The notes under the pieces: generated by a model | What the model was told of the DNA's origin: nothing | The model's input: only the letters and a program-made list of their open reading frames with translations | The model's database searches: none | Position numbers and translations under genes: made by a program | In this document: positions 25,232 to 33,407 of the stretch, piece by piece | Layout of the letters: each line of letters opens with the position of its first letter | Position numbering within the stretch: the stretch's first letter is position 1 | Assembly: GCA_963830455.1 (NCBI GenBank) | Contig: CAWHMT010000004.1 | Coordinates: 630,686 to 694,685, forward strand | Length of the DNA: 64,000 nt | Reading direction: 5' to 3' | Origin: 20CM-2-65-7 sp963830455 | Lineage (GTDB): Bacteria; Gemmatimonadota; Gemmatimonadetes; Gemmatimonadales; GWC2-71-9

Positions 25232-26238
25232 AGGTAGGCCGTGTCCCGGATCTTGGCTTCGGTGCCGTCGTGCGCGGCATAGCTGCTCGGATAGAACGAC
25301 GCCGACCCGAATTCCCCCCGCTTGTTCACCGCGTAGAAGTTCAGGCCGAACTTGGGCCGCCTCCGCTCGTCGAGCAGCCGCGGCTCGGTCGCCGCGACCA
25401 CGCGTTTTAGTGTCTCGAGACAGGCGTCCGTGGGCTTCATGCCGCGGCGCATGTGCTCGACCGTGAGGAACCCGCCGCACACCTTGATGTTGGCCTCACC
25501 GAGGCCGGTGGACCCGGCGGCCCCGACGTCGTTGTCGCAGTACTGGCCCGCGCCGATGATCGGCGAGTCGCCGACGCGGCCCGGGATCTTCCACGACAGC
25601 CCGCTCGTCGTCGTCACCGACGAGATGTCGCCCTGCGGCGTCACGGCGTCGCAGTTGATCGTGCCGGTTTTCGGGAGCGTGAGCCTTTCCTCATCAGGAA
25701 CGTCGCGGAAGTTGTCCTCGGGATTCAGGTTCGCGCGCCAGCGCAGCCACGCCTCGCGCGAATGCTCGGTCATCAGGTCTTCTTCCTTGAAGCCGTACGA
25801 CAGCGCAAACCGCTTCGCACCTTCGCCGACGAGGAAGATGTGGCTGGTGTACTTGAGAATCAGCTTCGCGACTTCGGAAGGGGTCTTGATCCCTTCGAGG
25901 CAGCCGACCGCGCCGGCGCGCTTGGTGGGCCCGTGCATGCACGACGCATCGAGCTGGACCACGCCGTCGGCGTTCGGCAAGCCGCCGTACCCGACCGAGT
26001 CGTCATTGGGATCGAGCTCCTGGATTTTCACCCCTTCGACCGCGGCGTCGAGCGTGTCCGCGCCCTGCATCAGCAGGTCGAAAGCCTTCTGGACGCCGCG
26101 CAAGCCGTTGGCGCTCGCGACGGCGACGGGCTTCGCCGCCCAGCGCGATTGCGGCGGCAGCGGCCGCACCGGTCGCATGGCATGGGGGATCGCCAGGACG
26201 GCGGCGGTCTGGAGGAAATCGCGGCGCGACACGGACAA
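25216..26238 (-). CDS. N4-(beta-N-acetylglucosaminyl)-L-asparaginase (Ntn hydrolase), Tat leader
   Basis: The TTG at 26238 is chosen: a GGAGG (26245-26249) lies 6 nt upstream and the product begins MSVSRRDFLQTAAVLAI, a twin-arginine leader. The 340-residue protein is a glycosylasparaginase: 'VGYGGLPNADGVVQLDAS', 'GAVGCLEGIKTPSEVAK', then the autocleavage Thr in 'TGTINCDAVTPQG' and the downstream 'PGRVGDSPIIGAG'. It should self-process into alpha and beta chains and cleave the GlcNAc-Asn bond in the periplasm. The barrel gene follows immediately in the same direction. Confidence 0.9.
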   Translation of the reverse strand: MSVSRRDFLQTAAVLAIPHAMRPVRPLPPQSRWAAKPVAVASANGLRGVQKAFDLLMQGADTLDAAVEGVKIQELDPNDDSVGYGGLPNADGVVQLDASCMHGPTKRAGAVGCLEGIKTPSEVAKLILKYTSHIFLVGEGAKRFALSYGFKEEDLMTEHSREAWLRWRANLNPEDNFRDVPDEERLTLPKTGTINCDAVTPQGDISSVTTTSGLSWKIPGRVGDSPIIGAGQYCDNDVGAAGSTGLGEANIKVCGGFLTVEHMRRGMKPTDACLETLKRVVAATEPRLLDERRRPKFGLNFYAVNKRGEFGSASFYPSSYAAHDGTEAKIRDTAYLFART

Positions 26239-26318
26239 GGAGAGCCTCCGAAGTTGAAGCAGCGTTAGGGTTTTACCCACTCGTGTTACGGCTGTCAACT
26301 TGCTATCGTTCCCACCCC

Positions 26319-27026
26319 GTGGAGCTTTCGGTCGTGGTCCCGGCCTATAACGAGCGGGACAACCTCGCGCTGCTGCTCGCTGAAATCGCGGCCGCCCTCG
26401 ACGAGGGGAGCTACGAGGTGATCGTCGTGGACGACGGTTCGACCGACGGCACGTTCGAGGCGCTCAAGACCCTCCGTCACCAATACCCTCAACTGCACAT
26501 CATCTCGTTCGAGCGCAACGCGGGGCAGACCGCCGCCTTTGCCGCCGGATTTCGCGCGGCGCGCGCGCCCATCGTGGTCACGCTCGACGCGGACCTGCAG
26601 AACGATCCCGCGGACATTCCCAAGCTCGTCGCCGAATTGAAGCGGACCGGCGTCACGGCGGTCGCAGGCTACCGCGCCACGCGACGGGATAGCGCGTGGA
26701 AGCGGCTGCAGAGCCGCATCGCCAACGGCGTGCGCAACCGGCTCAATGGGGAAGTGATTCGTGACACCGGCTGCTCGCTCAAGGCGTTCCGGACCGACGC
26801 CGTCCGGACCTTGCCGCTGTTCGCCGGGATGCACCGCTTCCTGCCGACACTCGTCAAGATGAACGGCGGCACTGTGACCGAGGTCGCGGTCGGCCATCGC
26901 CCGCGCAAGCATGGTGTAACCAAGTACGGCATGTGGAACCGCGTCTGGCGCTCGCTGGTCGATGCGTTCGCGGTGCGCTGGATGCAGCGGCGCGCGCTGC
27001 GCTACCGCGTGCGCGAGGAGGTGTGA
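26319..27026 (+). CDS. Family 2 glycosyltransferase (DPM1/GtrB-like)
   Basis: The GTG at 26319 yields MELSVVVPAYNERDNLALLL; a further in-frame ATG exists at 26283. The GT-A domain has 'YEVIVVDDGSTDGTFEAL', 'NAGQTAAFAAGFRAA', 'VVTLDADLQNDPADIPKL' (DxD-like) and 'RDTGCSLKAFR', matching polyprenyl-phosphate glycosyltransferases. No C-terminal transmembrane pair is present, so it is a short, peripheral form. Its stop overlaps the ATG of the zinc-finger gene (ATGA). Confidence 0.88.
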   Translation: MELSVVVPAYNERDNLALLLAEIAAALDEGSYEVIVVDDGSTDGTFEALKTLRHQYPQLHIISFERNAGQTAAFAAGFRAARAPIVVTLDADLQNDPADIPKLVAELKRTGVTAVAGYRATRRDSAWKRLQSRIANGVRNRLNGEVIRDTGCSLKAFRTDAVRTLPLFAGMHRFLPTLVKMNGGTVTEVAVGHRPRKHGVTKYGMWNRVWRSLVDAFAVRWMQRRALRYRVREEV

Positions 27027-27382
27027 TGGCGGGACCCGAGACCACGCACCAGCAGTGGCTATTGCAAATCGGCGCCGAGCTGGACGGCGAGCTGTCGCTG
27101 ATGGAGCGGGCAGCGCTGGCAAAGCACCTCGCTACCTGCTCGCACTGTGCCGGTGCGCGCGCGAGCCAGCTCGAGGTGCGCGTGGCCCTGGCGCGCTCGG
27201 CGGGCAACGAGCACGCGTTCGTGGTCCCGCGCCCTTCCATCCGCGCCGGCACGCTCGCGCTGTGGGTGATCGTGGCGCTCGCCACCGGAATGGTGGGCGG
27301 ATGGCTCGCGAACCGCCGCTGGGGCGGGCCGGGCAGTGGGGCACCGCTCGAGGACACGCGTGGGACTATCGTCGTTCAGTAG
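27026..27382 (+). CDS. Putative anti-sigma factor-like zinc-finger membrane protein
   Basis: This is a 118-residue protein. The N-terminal 'ELDGELSLMERAALAKHLAT' with 'CSHC' resembles the zf-HC2 anti-sigma fold (H-x3-C-x2-C), and one transmembrane helix follows at about 75-97 ('LALWVIVALATGMVGGWLA'). Topology would put the zinc finger in the cytosol. No sigma factor gene is adjacent, which is unusual for this family. It overlaps the glycosyltransferase gene by 3 bp and the following secreted-protein gene by about 23 bp. Confidence 0.68.
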   Translation: MAGPETTHQQWLLQIGAELDGELSLMERAALAKHLATCSHCAGARASQLEVRVALARSAGNEHAFVVPRPSIRAGTLALWVIVALATGMVGGWLANRRWGGPGSGAPLEDTRGTIVVQ

Positions 27383-28208
27383 CCTCCTTCTCGCATTGGC
27401 TTCCCTCCAGGGCCCCGGCACTCGGCTCACGTATCGCGTGCGCGTGATCGAGCCGGCGTCGGTCGAGCCCCGCGTCCTCGCGAGCGCCGCGGTCAGCGGC
27501 TCGCTCGACAACGAAATGCGCCTGACGATCCGAACCGACACCGCCGAGGTCGAGGCCCTGTTTCACCTCTCGGCCTTCGGCGACACGGTGAGCCTGGGCG
27601 CCGAGTTCTACACGCGTCGGCTCGTGGGCCGCTCGCGGCGCGGCCTGCCGCTCTGGGAGGATGACACGTACCGGCGCCTGATCCGACTCGCCTGGAGCGA
27701 TACGGCGCGGATCTACCCGTTCGGCGACAGCCGCCGAGGCGGGGCCTGGGTCGAGCTCATCCTCGAACGGCAGTTCGCGGGAGGAGAGGGACGCGCGGCC
27801 GAGCAGTTCGATCTGGTCGATTCGACCCGCGACCTGCGCGTCGAAGCGGTCGTGCGCCCGCGCCGCGCGCGCGTCATTCTGAACCTCGTGCGCGGCGACA
27901 CCGTCAGCGGGCCACGGGGGATGGATCTCGTGGTGGACGAGCCGCCGCGGGTCGTGCAGCTCCTGCTGCGCGGGCGCGCCACGACACTCGTGGTGAGTGT
28001 CGCGCGTCCCGATTCGGCGATCTCTCCCCGCGACCGGGCGCTCGGGCTCGATGCCGAAGTGATGTGCCTGCGCGTGGCCTCCCCCCCACCTGGTACGCCC
28101 CAGCGGGTCGGGACCGTGTGCGGGAAGCTGAACAATGTGGCGCGCCTGCTGCCATTGCCCACCGGCGATACGTTGGCCGCGACATTCGCCTGGCCCGGCG
28201 CGCGCTGA
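27360..28208 (+). CDS. Hypothetical exported protein (282 aa)
   Basis: The GTG at 27360 gives MGLSSFSSLLLALASLQGPG, a plausible signal peptide; an ATG at 27336 would place charged residues before it. The mature protein is beta-rich, with 'RLTYRVRVIEP', 'LWEDDTYRRLIRLAWSD' and a C-terminal 'TVCGKLNNVARLLPLPTGDT'. I do not recognise the family. It may be an envelope protein sensed by the preceding anti-sigma-like protein, but that is only positional inference. It overlaps the next ATG by 1 bp. Confidence 0.6.
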   Translation: MGLSSFSSLLLALASLQGPGTRLTYRVRVIEPASVEPRVLASAAVSGSLDNEMRLTIRTDTAEVEALFHLSAFGDTVSLGAEFYTRRLVGRSRRGLPLWEDDTYRRLIRLAWSDTARIYPFGDSRRGGAWVELILERQFAGGEGRAAEQFDLVDSTRDLRVEAVVRPRRARVILNLVRGDTVSGPRGMDLVVDEPPRVVQLLLRGRATTLVVSVARPDSAISPRDRALGLDAEVMCLRVASPPPGTPQRVGTVCGKLNNVARLLPLPTGDTLAATFAWPGAR

Positions 28209-29278
28209 TGGCCCCCCCCGCCTCCCGCAGGAAACGTCTCGATCCCGCGATTTTTCATCTCCCCGTCGACAAGATGCGGGAGGGCTATTACTCCGACAAA
28301 TACTTCGTGCGCGCGCGCGACCTGTTGCGCAAAGACCGGCACCGCCCGCGCGTCACGATGCAGGTCTTCGGCAAGTCGCACGCATTCCTCGGCGGCATCG
28401 ACGAAGCGATTGCGATCCTGAAACTGTGCGGCGAGCGCTGGGATGAGCTGGTGGTGCACGCGCTGTACGATGGTGACGAGATCCAGCCGTGGGAGACGGT
28501 ACTCACCATCGAGGGACCATACGATGCCTTCGCCGTCCTGGAGACGCTGTATCTGGGAGTGCTGGCGCGGCGCACGCGCGTGGGGACGAACACGCGCCAG
28601 GTCGTGGAGGCCGCGAAGCCCAAGGAAGTAATGTTCTTCCCCGCGCGGCACGATCACTGGCTCGTGCAGACGGGCGACGGCTACGCGGCCCACATCGCGG
28701 GCGCAATCGGCGTCTCCACCGACGCGCAGGCCTCGTGGTGGGGCTCCGAAGGCGTGGGCACGGTCCCGCACGCGCTGATCGCGGCCTACGGCGGCGACAC
28801 GGTGCTCGCGTCCCGGAAGTTCGCGGAGCTGTCCGATCCCTCGATCCGGCTGATCACGCTGGTCGACTTCGATAACGACTGCGTGGAGACGTCACTCGCC
28901 GTCGCGCGCGAGCTCGGCGACCGCCTGTACGGCGTCCGGCTCGACACCAGCGAAACGCTGGTGGATCGATCGGTCGTTCCGCAGATGGGAACCTTCAAGC
29001 CGACCGGCGTGAATCCGCAGCTCGTGCGCAACGTGCGCCGCGCGCTCGACGCGAGCGGTTTCCAGCACGTGAAGATCGTGGTGTCCGGCGGGTTCAGCGT
29101 CGAGAAGATTCGCCAGTTCGAGGACGAGGGCGTCCCCGTGGACGTCTACGGGGTGGGATCGAGCCTGTTCCAGGGCCGGTTCGACTTCACGGCCGACGTC
29201 GTGATGCTCGAGGGAAAGCCGTGCGCGAAAGTGGGCCGCGCGTATCGGCCCAACCCGAGGCTCGAACGTGTGACGTAG
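28208..29278 (+). CDS. Nicotinate phosphoribosyltransferase
   Basis: This 356-residue enzyme converts nicotinate and PRPP to nicotinate mononucleotide in NAD salvage. The start is the ATG overlapping the previous stop. Family blocks are 'FHLPVDKMREGYYSDKYF', 'VRARDLLRKDRH', 'VEAAKPKEVMFFPARHDHW', 'LITLVDFDNDCVETSLAVA', 'LYGVRLDTSETLVDRSV' and 'VSGGFSVEKIRQFE'. It is the compact NAPRTase form without a C-terminal extension. The arginine genes follow after a perfect palindrome. Confidence 0.92.
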   Translation: MAPPASRRKRLDPAIFHLPVDKMREGYYSDKYFVRARDLLRKDRHRPRVTMQVFGKSHAFLGGIDEAIAILKLCGERWDELVVHALYDGDEIQPWETVLTIEGPYDAFAVLETLYLGVLARRTRVGTNTRQVVEAAKPKEVMFFPARHDHWLVQTGDGYAAHIAGAIGVSTDAQASWWGSEGVGTVPHALIAAYGGDTVLASRKFAELSDPSIRLITLVDFDNDCVETSLAVARELGDRLYGVRLDTSETLVDRSVVPQMGTFKPTGVNPQLVRNVRRALDASGFQHVKIVVSGGFSVEKIRQFEDEGVPVDVYGVGSSLFQGRFDFTADVVMLEGKPCAKVGRAYRPNPRLERVT

Positions 29279-29299
29279 GGGCGCAGCATGCTGCGCCCC
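29278..29299. terminator. Perfect 22-bp palindrome after the nicotinate phosphoribosyltransferase gene
   Basis: The sequence ggggcgcagcatgctgcgcc plus cc is fully self-complementary and starts at the last base of the stop codon. It can form a GC-rich hairpin, but no T-run follows, so it is a weak terminator candidate or an interspersed palindromic repeat. Confidence 0.5.
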
Positions 29300-29343
29300 T
29301 GCATCTTGCGGGACCCTGGCCGTCTGCATAATTTTCCGCTGCA

Positions 29344-30304
29344 ATGAATAATCATGCATCCATCCCGGTCGGCGTGCTGGGCGCATCCGGCTACGTCGGT
29401 CAGGAGTTGCTGCGGCTGCTCAACGGCCACCCCGGCGCCAGCGTCGCCTTCGCGACCGCGGAGTCCTCCGCGGGCGAATGGGTCGACGGCGTCGAGCTGA
29501 TCAAGGCCGACGACGCGCCCTGGCAGCAGGCCGAGATCATTCTGTCGGCGCTGCCGCACGGCGTGTCCGCGCGCTATGTCCATGAAGCGCGCGCCGGCGG
29601 CAAGCGCGCGGTCGACCTCTCGGCCGACTTCCGCCTTTCACCCGACGCCGTGTACGGGTTGACCGAGTTCACGCGCCCGCGCGTGGCGGACGCCGAGCTC
29701 GTCGCGAATCCCGGATGCTATCCCACCGCCGCGCTGCTTGCGCTGATTCCGCTCGCGCAGCTCGGCCTGATCGATCCCGCGCGCGAGATCATCATCGACG
29801 CCGCATCCGGCGTCACCGGCGCCGGGACGCAATCCCAAACGCGAGCTGCTGTTCGCGGAAGTCGCGGAAGACTACCGCGCCTACGCGATCGGGAACACGC
29901 ACCGGCATCTCGCGGAGCTGAAGCAGTCGCTCGCCCGCGAAGGCGGATTCACCGGCGATCTCGTCTTTACGCCGCACCTGCTCCCGGTCAAGCGCGGCAT
30001 CCTCGAGACGATTCACGTGCCGCTCACCCGCGTGCTGGATCAATCCACCGCCGAGGGTCTGTACTCGGCCACCTACGATGGCGAACCATGCATTCAGATC
30101 ATGCACGGGACGCTGCCGTCGCTGAAGGACGTCGTGTACCGGAACCGCGTGGCGATCGGTGTCGCCGAAGTCGCCGACGTGCGCCGGCCGCGGCTCACCG
30201 TCATCGCCGCGATCGACAACCTCGTGAAGGGCGCCGCCGGCCAGGCGATTCAGAACATGAACGTGATGCTCGGGCTGCCCGAGACCGCGGGGCTCGCGTG
30301 CTGA
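29344..30304 (+). CDS. argC: N-acetyl-gamma-glutamyl-phosphate reductase (frameshifted in this sequence)
   Basis: ArgC reduces N-acetylglutamyl phosphate to the semialdehyde in arginine synthesis. The first frame gives 'GVLGASGYVGQELLRLLNGH', 'LSADFRL' and 'VANPGCYPTAALLALIPLAQ' with the catalytic Cys. At 29827 a single extra base (A between GGG and CGC) breaks the frame. The next frame resumes 'RNPKRELLFAEVAEDYRAYA', 'GNTHRHLAELKQ', 'FTPHLLPVKRGILETIHVPL' and ends at 30304. Corrected length is 319 residues, normal. The intact remainder suggests a recent change or a sequence error. It overlaps argB. Confidence 0.9.
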
Positions 30305-31071
30305 GCGTGAAAGTCGTCAAGATCGGGGGCAACGAGCTCGATCGGCCCGACTGGGTCGAGGCGTGCGCGCGCGCGCTCAAGGACATCGGCCCGGCGGTCA
30401 TCGTGCATGGCGGCGGGGAAGCGGTCAGCGGCTGGTCCCGGCGCCTCGGGCTTCCCGTGGAGAAAAAGGACGGCCTGCGGCGCACCACGCCCGAAATCGC
30501 CGAGGTCGTCGAGATGGTGCTGGGCGGCCCGATGAACCGGCTGCTCGTCAGCGCGCTGCGCCAGGCGGGCCTCGACGCCATCGGCCTGTGCGGCGTGGAT
30601 GGCGGTCTCCTCACCGCGCAGCCGCTGCGGCAGGGCGAGCTCGGTGAGGTCGGCGAGATCGTGAACGTCCGGGCGTCGCTGCTCCAGAGCCTCCTCCTGG
30701 CCGGCCTGACTCCCGTCGTGGCGCCCGTCGCGCCATCGCTCGCGAGTCCCGTGCGGCCGCTCAACGTCAACGCCGACCAGGCGGCCGCGGCGATCGCCGC
30801 CGCCCTGGTGGCGGAGGAGCTCCTCTTCGTCTCCGATGTCCCGGGGGTGACCGTCGACGGCGTGACACAGCCGACCCTTGCGGCGGCGGAAATAGAGCAG
30901 ATGATTGAAGGAGGCGTCGCGACGGGCGGCATGGCCGCCAAGCTGCGCGCCGCTGCGAATGCAGTGCGGGCGGGTGTCCGGGCCGTACGGATTGGCGATC
31001 TCGACATGCTCGAGCACGCTACCGCCGGCACCCGCCTGCTCGCGGCTCCTCCGGCGGTTCAACCCGCGTGA
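30298..31071 (+). CDS. argB: Acetylglutamate kinase
   Basis: ArgB phosphorylates N-acetylglutamate. The GTG at 30298 gives MLSVKVVKIGGNELDRPDWV; the 257-residue amino-acid-kinase fold contains 'AVIVHGGGEAVSGWSRRLGL', 'GLRRTTPEIAEVVEMVLGG', 'LNVNADQAAAAIAAAL', 'LLFVSDVPGV' and 'GGMAAKLRAA'. Because of the argC frameshift this region also reads as one continuous ORF with the argC N-terminus, which is an artefact. It overlaps the argC end by 7 bp and the argD start by 4 bp. Confidence 0.9.
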   Translation: MLSVKVVKIGGNELDRPDWVEACARALKDIGPAVIVHGGGEAVSGWSRRLGLPVEKKDGLRRTTPEIAEVVEMVLGGPMNRLLVSALRQAGLDAIGLCGVDGGLLTAQPLRQGELGEVGEIVNVRASLLQSLLLAGLTPVVAPVAPSLASPVRPLNVNADQAAAAIAAALVAEELLFVSDVPGVTVDGVTQPTLAAAEIEQMIEGGVATGGMAAKLRAAANAVRAGVRAVRIGDLDMLEHATAGTRLLAAPPAVQPA

Positions 31072-32234
31072 CGACTCCTCTTACATCTACCGACGCCTCG
31101 GCACTCCTGGGCGTCTACACGCGCGTCGGCCCTCTCTTCGTCGCCGGCGAGGGCTCCGAGCTGATCGCGGAGGACGGCACCCGCTACCTCGATTTTGTGG
31201 CGGGGATCGCCGTCAACGCGCTGGGCTACAACAGCCCGGTGTTCCGCGATGCGGTCATGCGTGCGCTGGAGTCTGGCCTGGTTCACGTCTCGAATCTGTA
31301 TCGGACCGAACCGGGCGAGCGGCTCGCCGCCGAGCTCACCAAGGCCTTCGGCGGGCAGGCGTTCTTCTGTAATTCGGGTGCGGAAGCGAACGAGGGCGCG
31401 TTCAAATTCGCGCGCAAGTGGTCGAAGCAGACCGACATCGTCGCGTTCAGCGGCTCGTTTCACGGCCGGCTGTTCGCGTCGCTCGCGGCGACCGATCGCC
31501 CTGACTACCGCCGTCCCTTCGAGCCGCTGCTGCCCAACGTCCAGATCGTTCCGCTGGGCGATCGCGACGCGGCCACGCGCGCGATCACGGCCGAACGCAC
31601 GGCCGCGGTCATCATCGAGCCCGTGCAGGGAGAGGGCGGCGTGCGCCCGGTTCCGGCCGACTTCCTCGCGTTTCTCCGCGAGCGCTGCGACGCCACCGCA
31701 AGCGCGCTGATCTTCGACGAAGTGCAGTGCGGCCTGGGTCGCACGGGAACGCTGTTTGCCGCGGAGCAGGCGGGCATCGTGCCGGACATGTACACGCTGG
31801 CCAAGCCGCTCGGCGGCGGACTCCCGATGGGCGCCATTCTCGTGAGCGACCGCATCGCCGCCGCACTCGCGCCCGGCGATCACGCCACGACGTTCGGCGG
31901 CGGACCGTTCGTCGCGACCGTGGCGCTCGAGGTCCTGAAGGTGATCGCCGAGCCCGAGTTCCTCGCCGATGTGCGCGCCAGGGGCGCATGGCTCGGTGAG
32001 CGCCTGGGGCGCATCGCGGCGCGATCCGCGCGCGTGCGCGCAGCGCGTGGCCGAGGGCTGATGTGGGGGCTCGAGTTGAACGAAGTGGCGGCTCCCGTGG
32101 TCGCTGCCGCGCGCGAGCGTCACCTGCTGGTGCTCACCGCGGGCCCGAATGTCATTCGCATCGTTCCGCCGCTCACCATCTCGCGCGACGATCTCGAGCG
32201 CGGCGCTACGACTCTCGAAGAGGTGCTTGCGTGA
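31068..32234 (+). CDS. argD: Acetylornithine aminotransferase
   Basis: This 388-residue class III PLP aminotransferase starts at GTG (31068). Signature blocks: 'VNALGYNSPVFRDAV', 'FFCNSGAEANEGAFKFARKW', 'FSGSFHGRL', 'IIEPVQGEGGV', 'LIFDEVQCGLGRTGTLF' and the PLP Lys in 'YTLAKPLGGGLPMGA'. Placement between argB and a GNAT gene supports the arginine role (acetylornithine with 2-oxoglutarate). It could also serve lysine or succinyl substrates. It overlaps both neighbours by 4 bp. Confidence 0.93.
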   Translation: MTTPLTSTDASALLGVYTRVGPLFVAGEGSELIAEDGTRYLDFVAGIAVNALGYNSPVFRDAVMRALESGLVHVSNLYRTEPGERLAAELTKAFGGQAFFCNSGAEANEGAFKFARKWSKQTDIVAFSGSFHGRLFASLAATDRPDYRRPFEPLLPNVQIVPLGDRDAATRAITAERTAAVIIEPVQGEGGVRPVPADFLAFLRERCDATASALIFDEVQCGLGRTGTLFAAEQAGIVPDMYTLAKPLGGGLPMGAILVSDRIAAALAPGDHATTFGGGPFVATVALEVLKVIAEPEFLADVRARGAWLGERLGRIAARSARVRAARGRGLMWGLELNEVAAPVVAAARERHLLVLTAGPNVIRIVPPLTISRDDLERGATTLEEVLA

Positions 32235-32713
32235 CCAGCTTGTCGGTCAAGACCGAGACTCGCCTGCGTCCGGCCATCCTCGCCGACGTCGCGGCCATGG
32301 AAGTCCTCATGGCCCCGTTCGTCGCGACCGGTGACCTGCTGCCGCGCTCGAATTATGATCTCTGCCGGCATATCAAGGAGTACGTGGTGGCGGAGGGGCC
32401 CGACGGGAGTCTCGTCGGCACCGCCAGTCTCAAGGTCTACAGCACGGAACTCGCGGAGATCGCGGGCCTAGCGGTGCGCGATGACCAGCAGGGCCGCGGC
32501 GTGGGGAAGGCGCTCGTCGAGGCGCTGCTCGTGGACGCCCGTGCGCTGGGGCTCAACGAGGTGTTCGGGCTGACGCGCAAACCGCTGTTCTTCCTGCGAC
32601 TTGGCTTCCGCGTAGCGGAGAAGGAGCAGTTCCCGCTCAAAGTCTGGGCGGACTGCGCACGCTGTCCCCGTCAGCACGCCTGCGACGAGGTGGCGGTAGC
32701 GCTGACGCTTTAG
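32231..32713 (+). CDS. GNAT N-acetyltransferase, likely N-acetylglutamate synthase-type
   Basis: This 160-residue acetyltransferase starts at GTG 32231, overlapping the argD stop. It has 'LRPAILADVAAMEVLMAPF', the acetyl-CoA loop 'LAVRDDQQGRGVGKALVEAL' (R/Q-x2-G-x-G/A), and 'GFRVAEKEQFPLKVWADC', with a Cys-x2-C-x5-C cluster ('CARCPRQHAC') near the end. This layout matches the short stand-alone ArgA-like GNATs found in bacteria lacking classic ArgA or a bifunctional ArgJ. It would supply N-acetylglutamate to ArgB. Assignment rests on fold and operon context. Confidence 0.85.
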   Translation: MTSLSVKTETRLRPAILADVAAMEVLMAPFVATGDLLPRSNYDLCRHIKEYVVAEGPDGSLVGTASLKVYSTELAEIAGLAVRDDQQGRGVGKALVEALLVDARALGLNEVFGLTRKPLFFLRLGFRVAEKEQFPLKVWADCARCPRQHACDEVAVALTL

Positions 32714-32735
32714 GGACGTCTAGATTTCCCGTCCC

Positions 32736-33407
32736 ATGCCCCCATTTCGCCTCATCTTCTGGGACGTCGATACCCAGCACGACTTCATGAAGGCCGACGG
32801 CAAGCTGTACGTGCCCGACGCCGAGCAGCTAATTCCTAATCTCAAAAAACTAACCGACTACGCCCACGGCCACGGCATCCGCATCGTGGCCAGCGCGGAT
32901 GATCACGTGCGTGAGCATGAGGAGATCTCGGCCACGCCCGATTGGAAGACCACGTTCCCGCCGCACTGCCTGCGCGGCACGCCGGGTCAGCACAAGATCC
33001 CGGAGACCGCGCTGCGTGATCCGCTCGTCATCGAGCCCGAGCCGCAAGATCCCGCCGCGCTCGGGCCCCGAGTCAAGAGCCATCGCGGCGACATCCTCTT
33101 TCATAAGCACCGCTTCGACGTCTTCTCCAATCCCAATGTCCTTCCCGTGCTCGACGCCCTGAATCCGAATGACATCGTCCTGTACGGCGTTGCCCTCGAC
33201 GTCTGCGACAAGTACGCGATCGAGGGACTGCTCCAGCACCGTCCCCAGGTTCGTCTGTTCGCGGTCGTGGATGCGATGAAACCCATCGATCGCGACGTGG
33301 CCGAGCATCTGTTGAAGGAATGGGGCGACGAAGGGGTGCGCCTCGTGAAGACCAGCGAGGTCGTGGTGGGGGGCTTGGTGGAAGAGCTGGCGCGGGCCGG
33401 CGCATGA
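32736..33407 (+). CDS. Isochorismatase/nicotinamidase-like cysteine hydrolase
   Basis: This is a 223-residue protein of the isochorismatase-like hydrolase fold. The catalytic Asp is in 'FWDVDTQHDFM', Lys in 'LFHKHRFDVFSN', and Cys in 'YGVALDVCDKYAIEGLL'. A metal-binding DxH appears as 'SADDHVREHEE'. Nicotinamidases have exactly this Asp-Lys-Cys triad, and a nicotinate phosphoribosyltransferase lies 3.5 kb upstream, so nicotinamide deamidation is plausible. Its stop overlaps the ATG of the aminotransferase. Confidence 0.85.
   Translation: MPPFRLIFWDVDTQHDFMKADGKLYVPDAEQLIPNLKKLTDYAHGHGIRIVASADDHVREHEEISATPDWKTTFPPHCLRGTPGQHKIPETALRDPLVIEPEPQDPAALGPRVKSHRGDILFHKHRFDVFSNPNVLPVLDALNPNDIVLYGVALDVCDKYAIEGLLQHRPQVRLFAVVDAMKPIDRDVAEHLLKEWGDEGVRLVKTSEVVVGGLVEELARAGA

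Noticed and set aside
29344..31071. Apparent 575-aa ArgC-ArgB fusion protein
   Set aside because: The middle third is Arg-rich out-of-frame translation; the true argC C-terminus lies in another frame after a 1-base insertion, and argB has its own GTG start.
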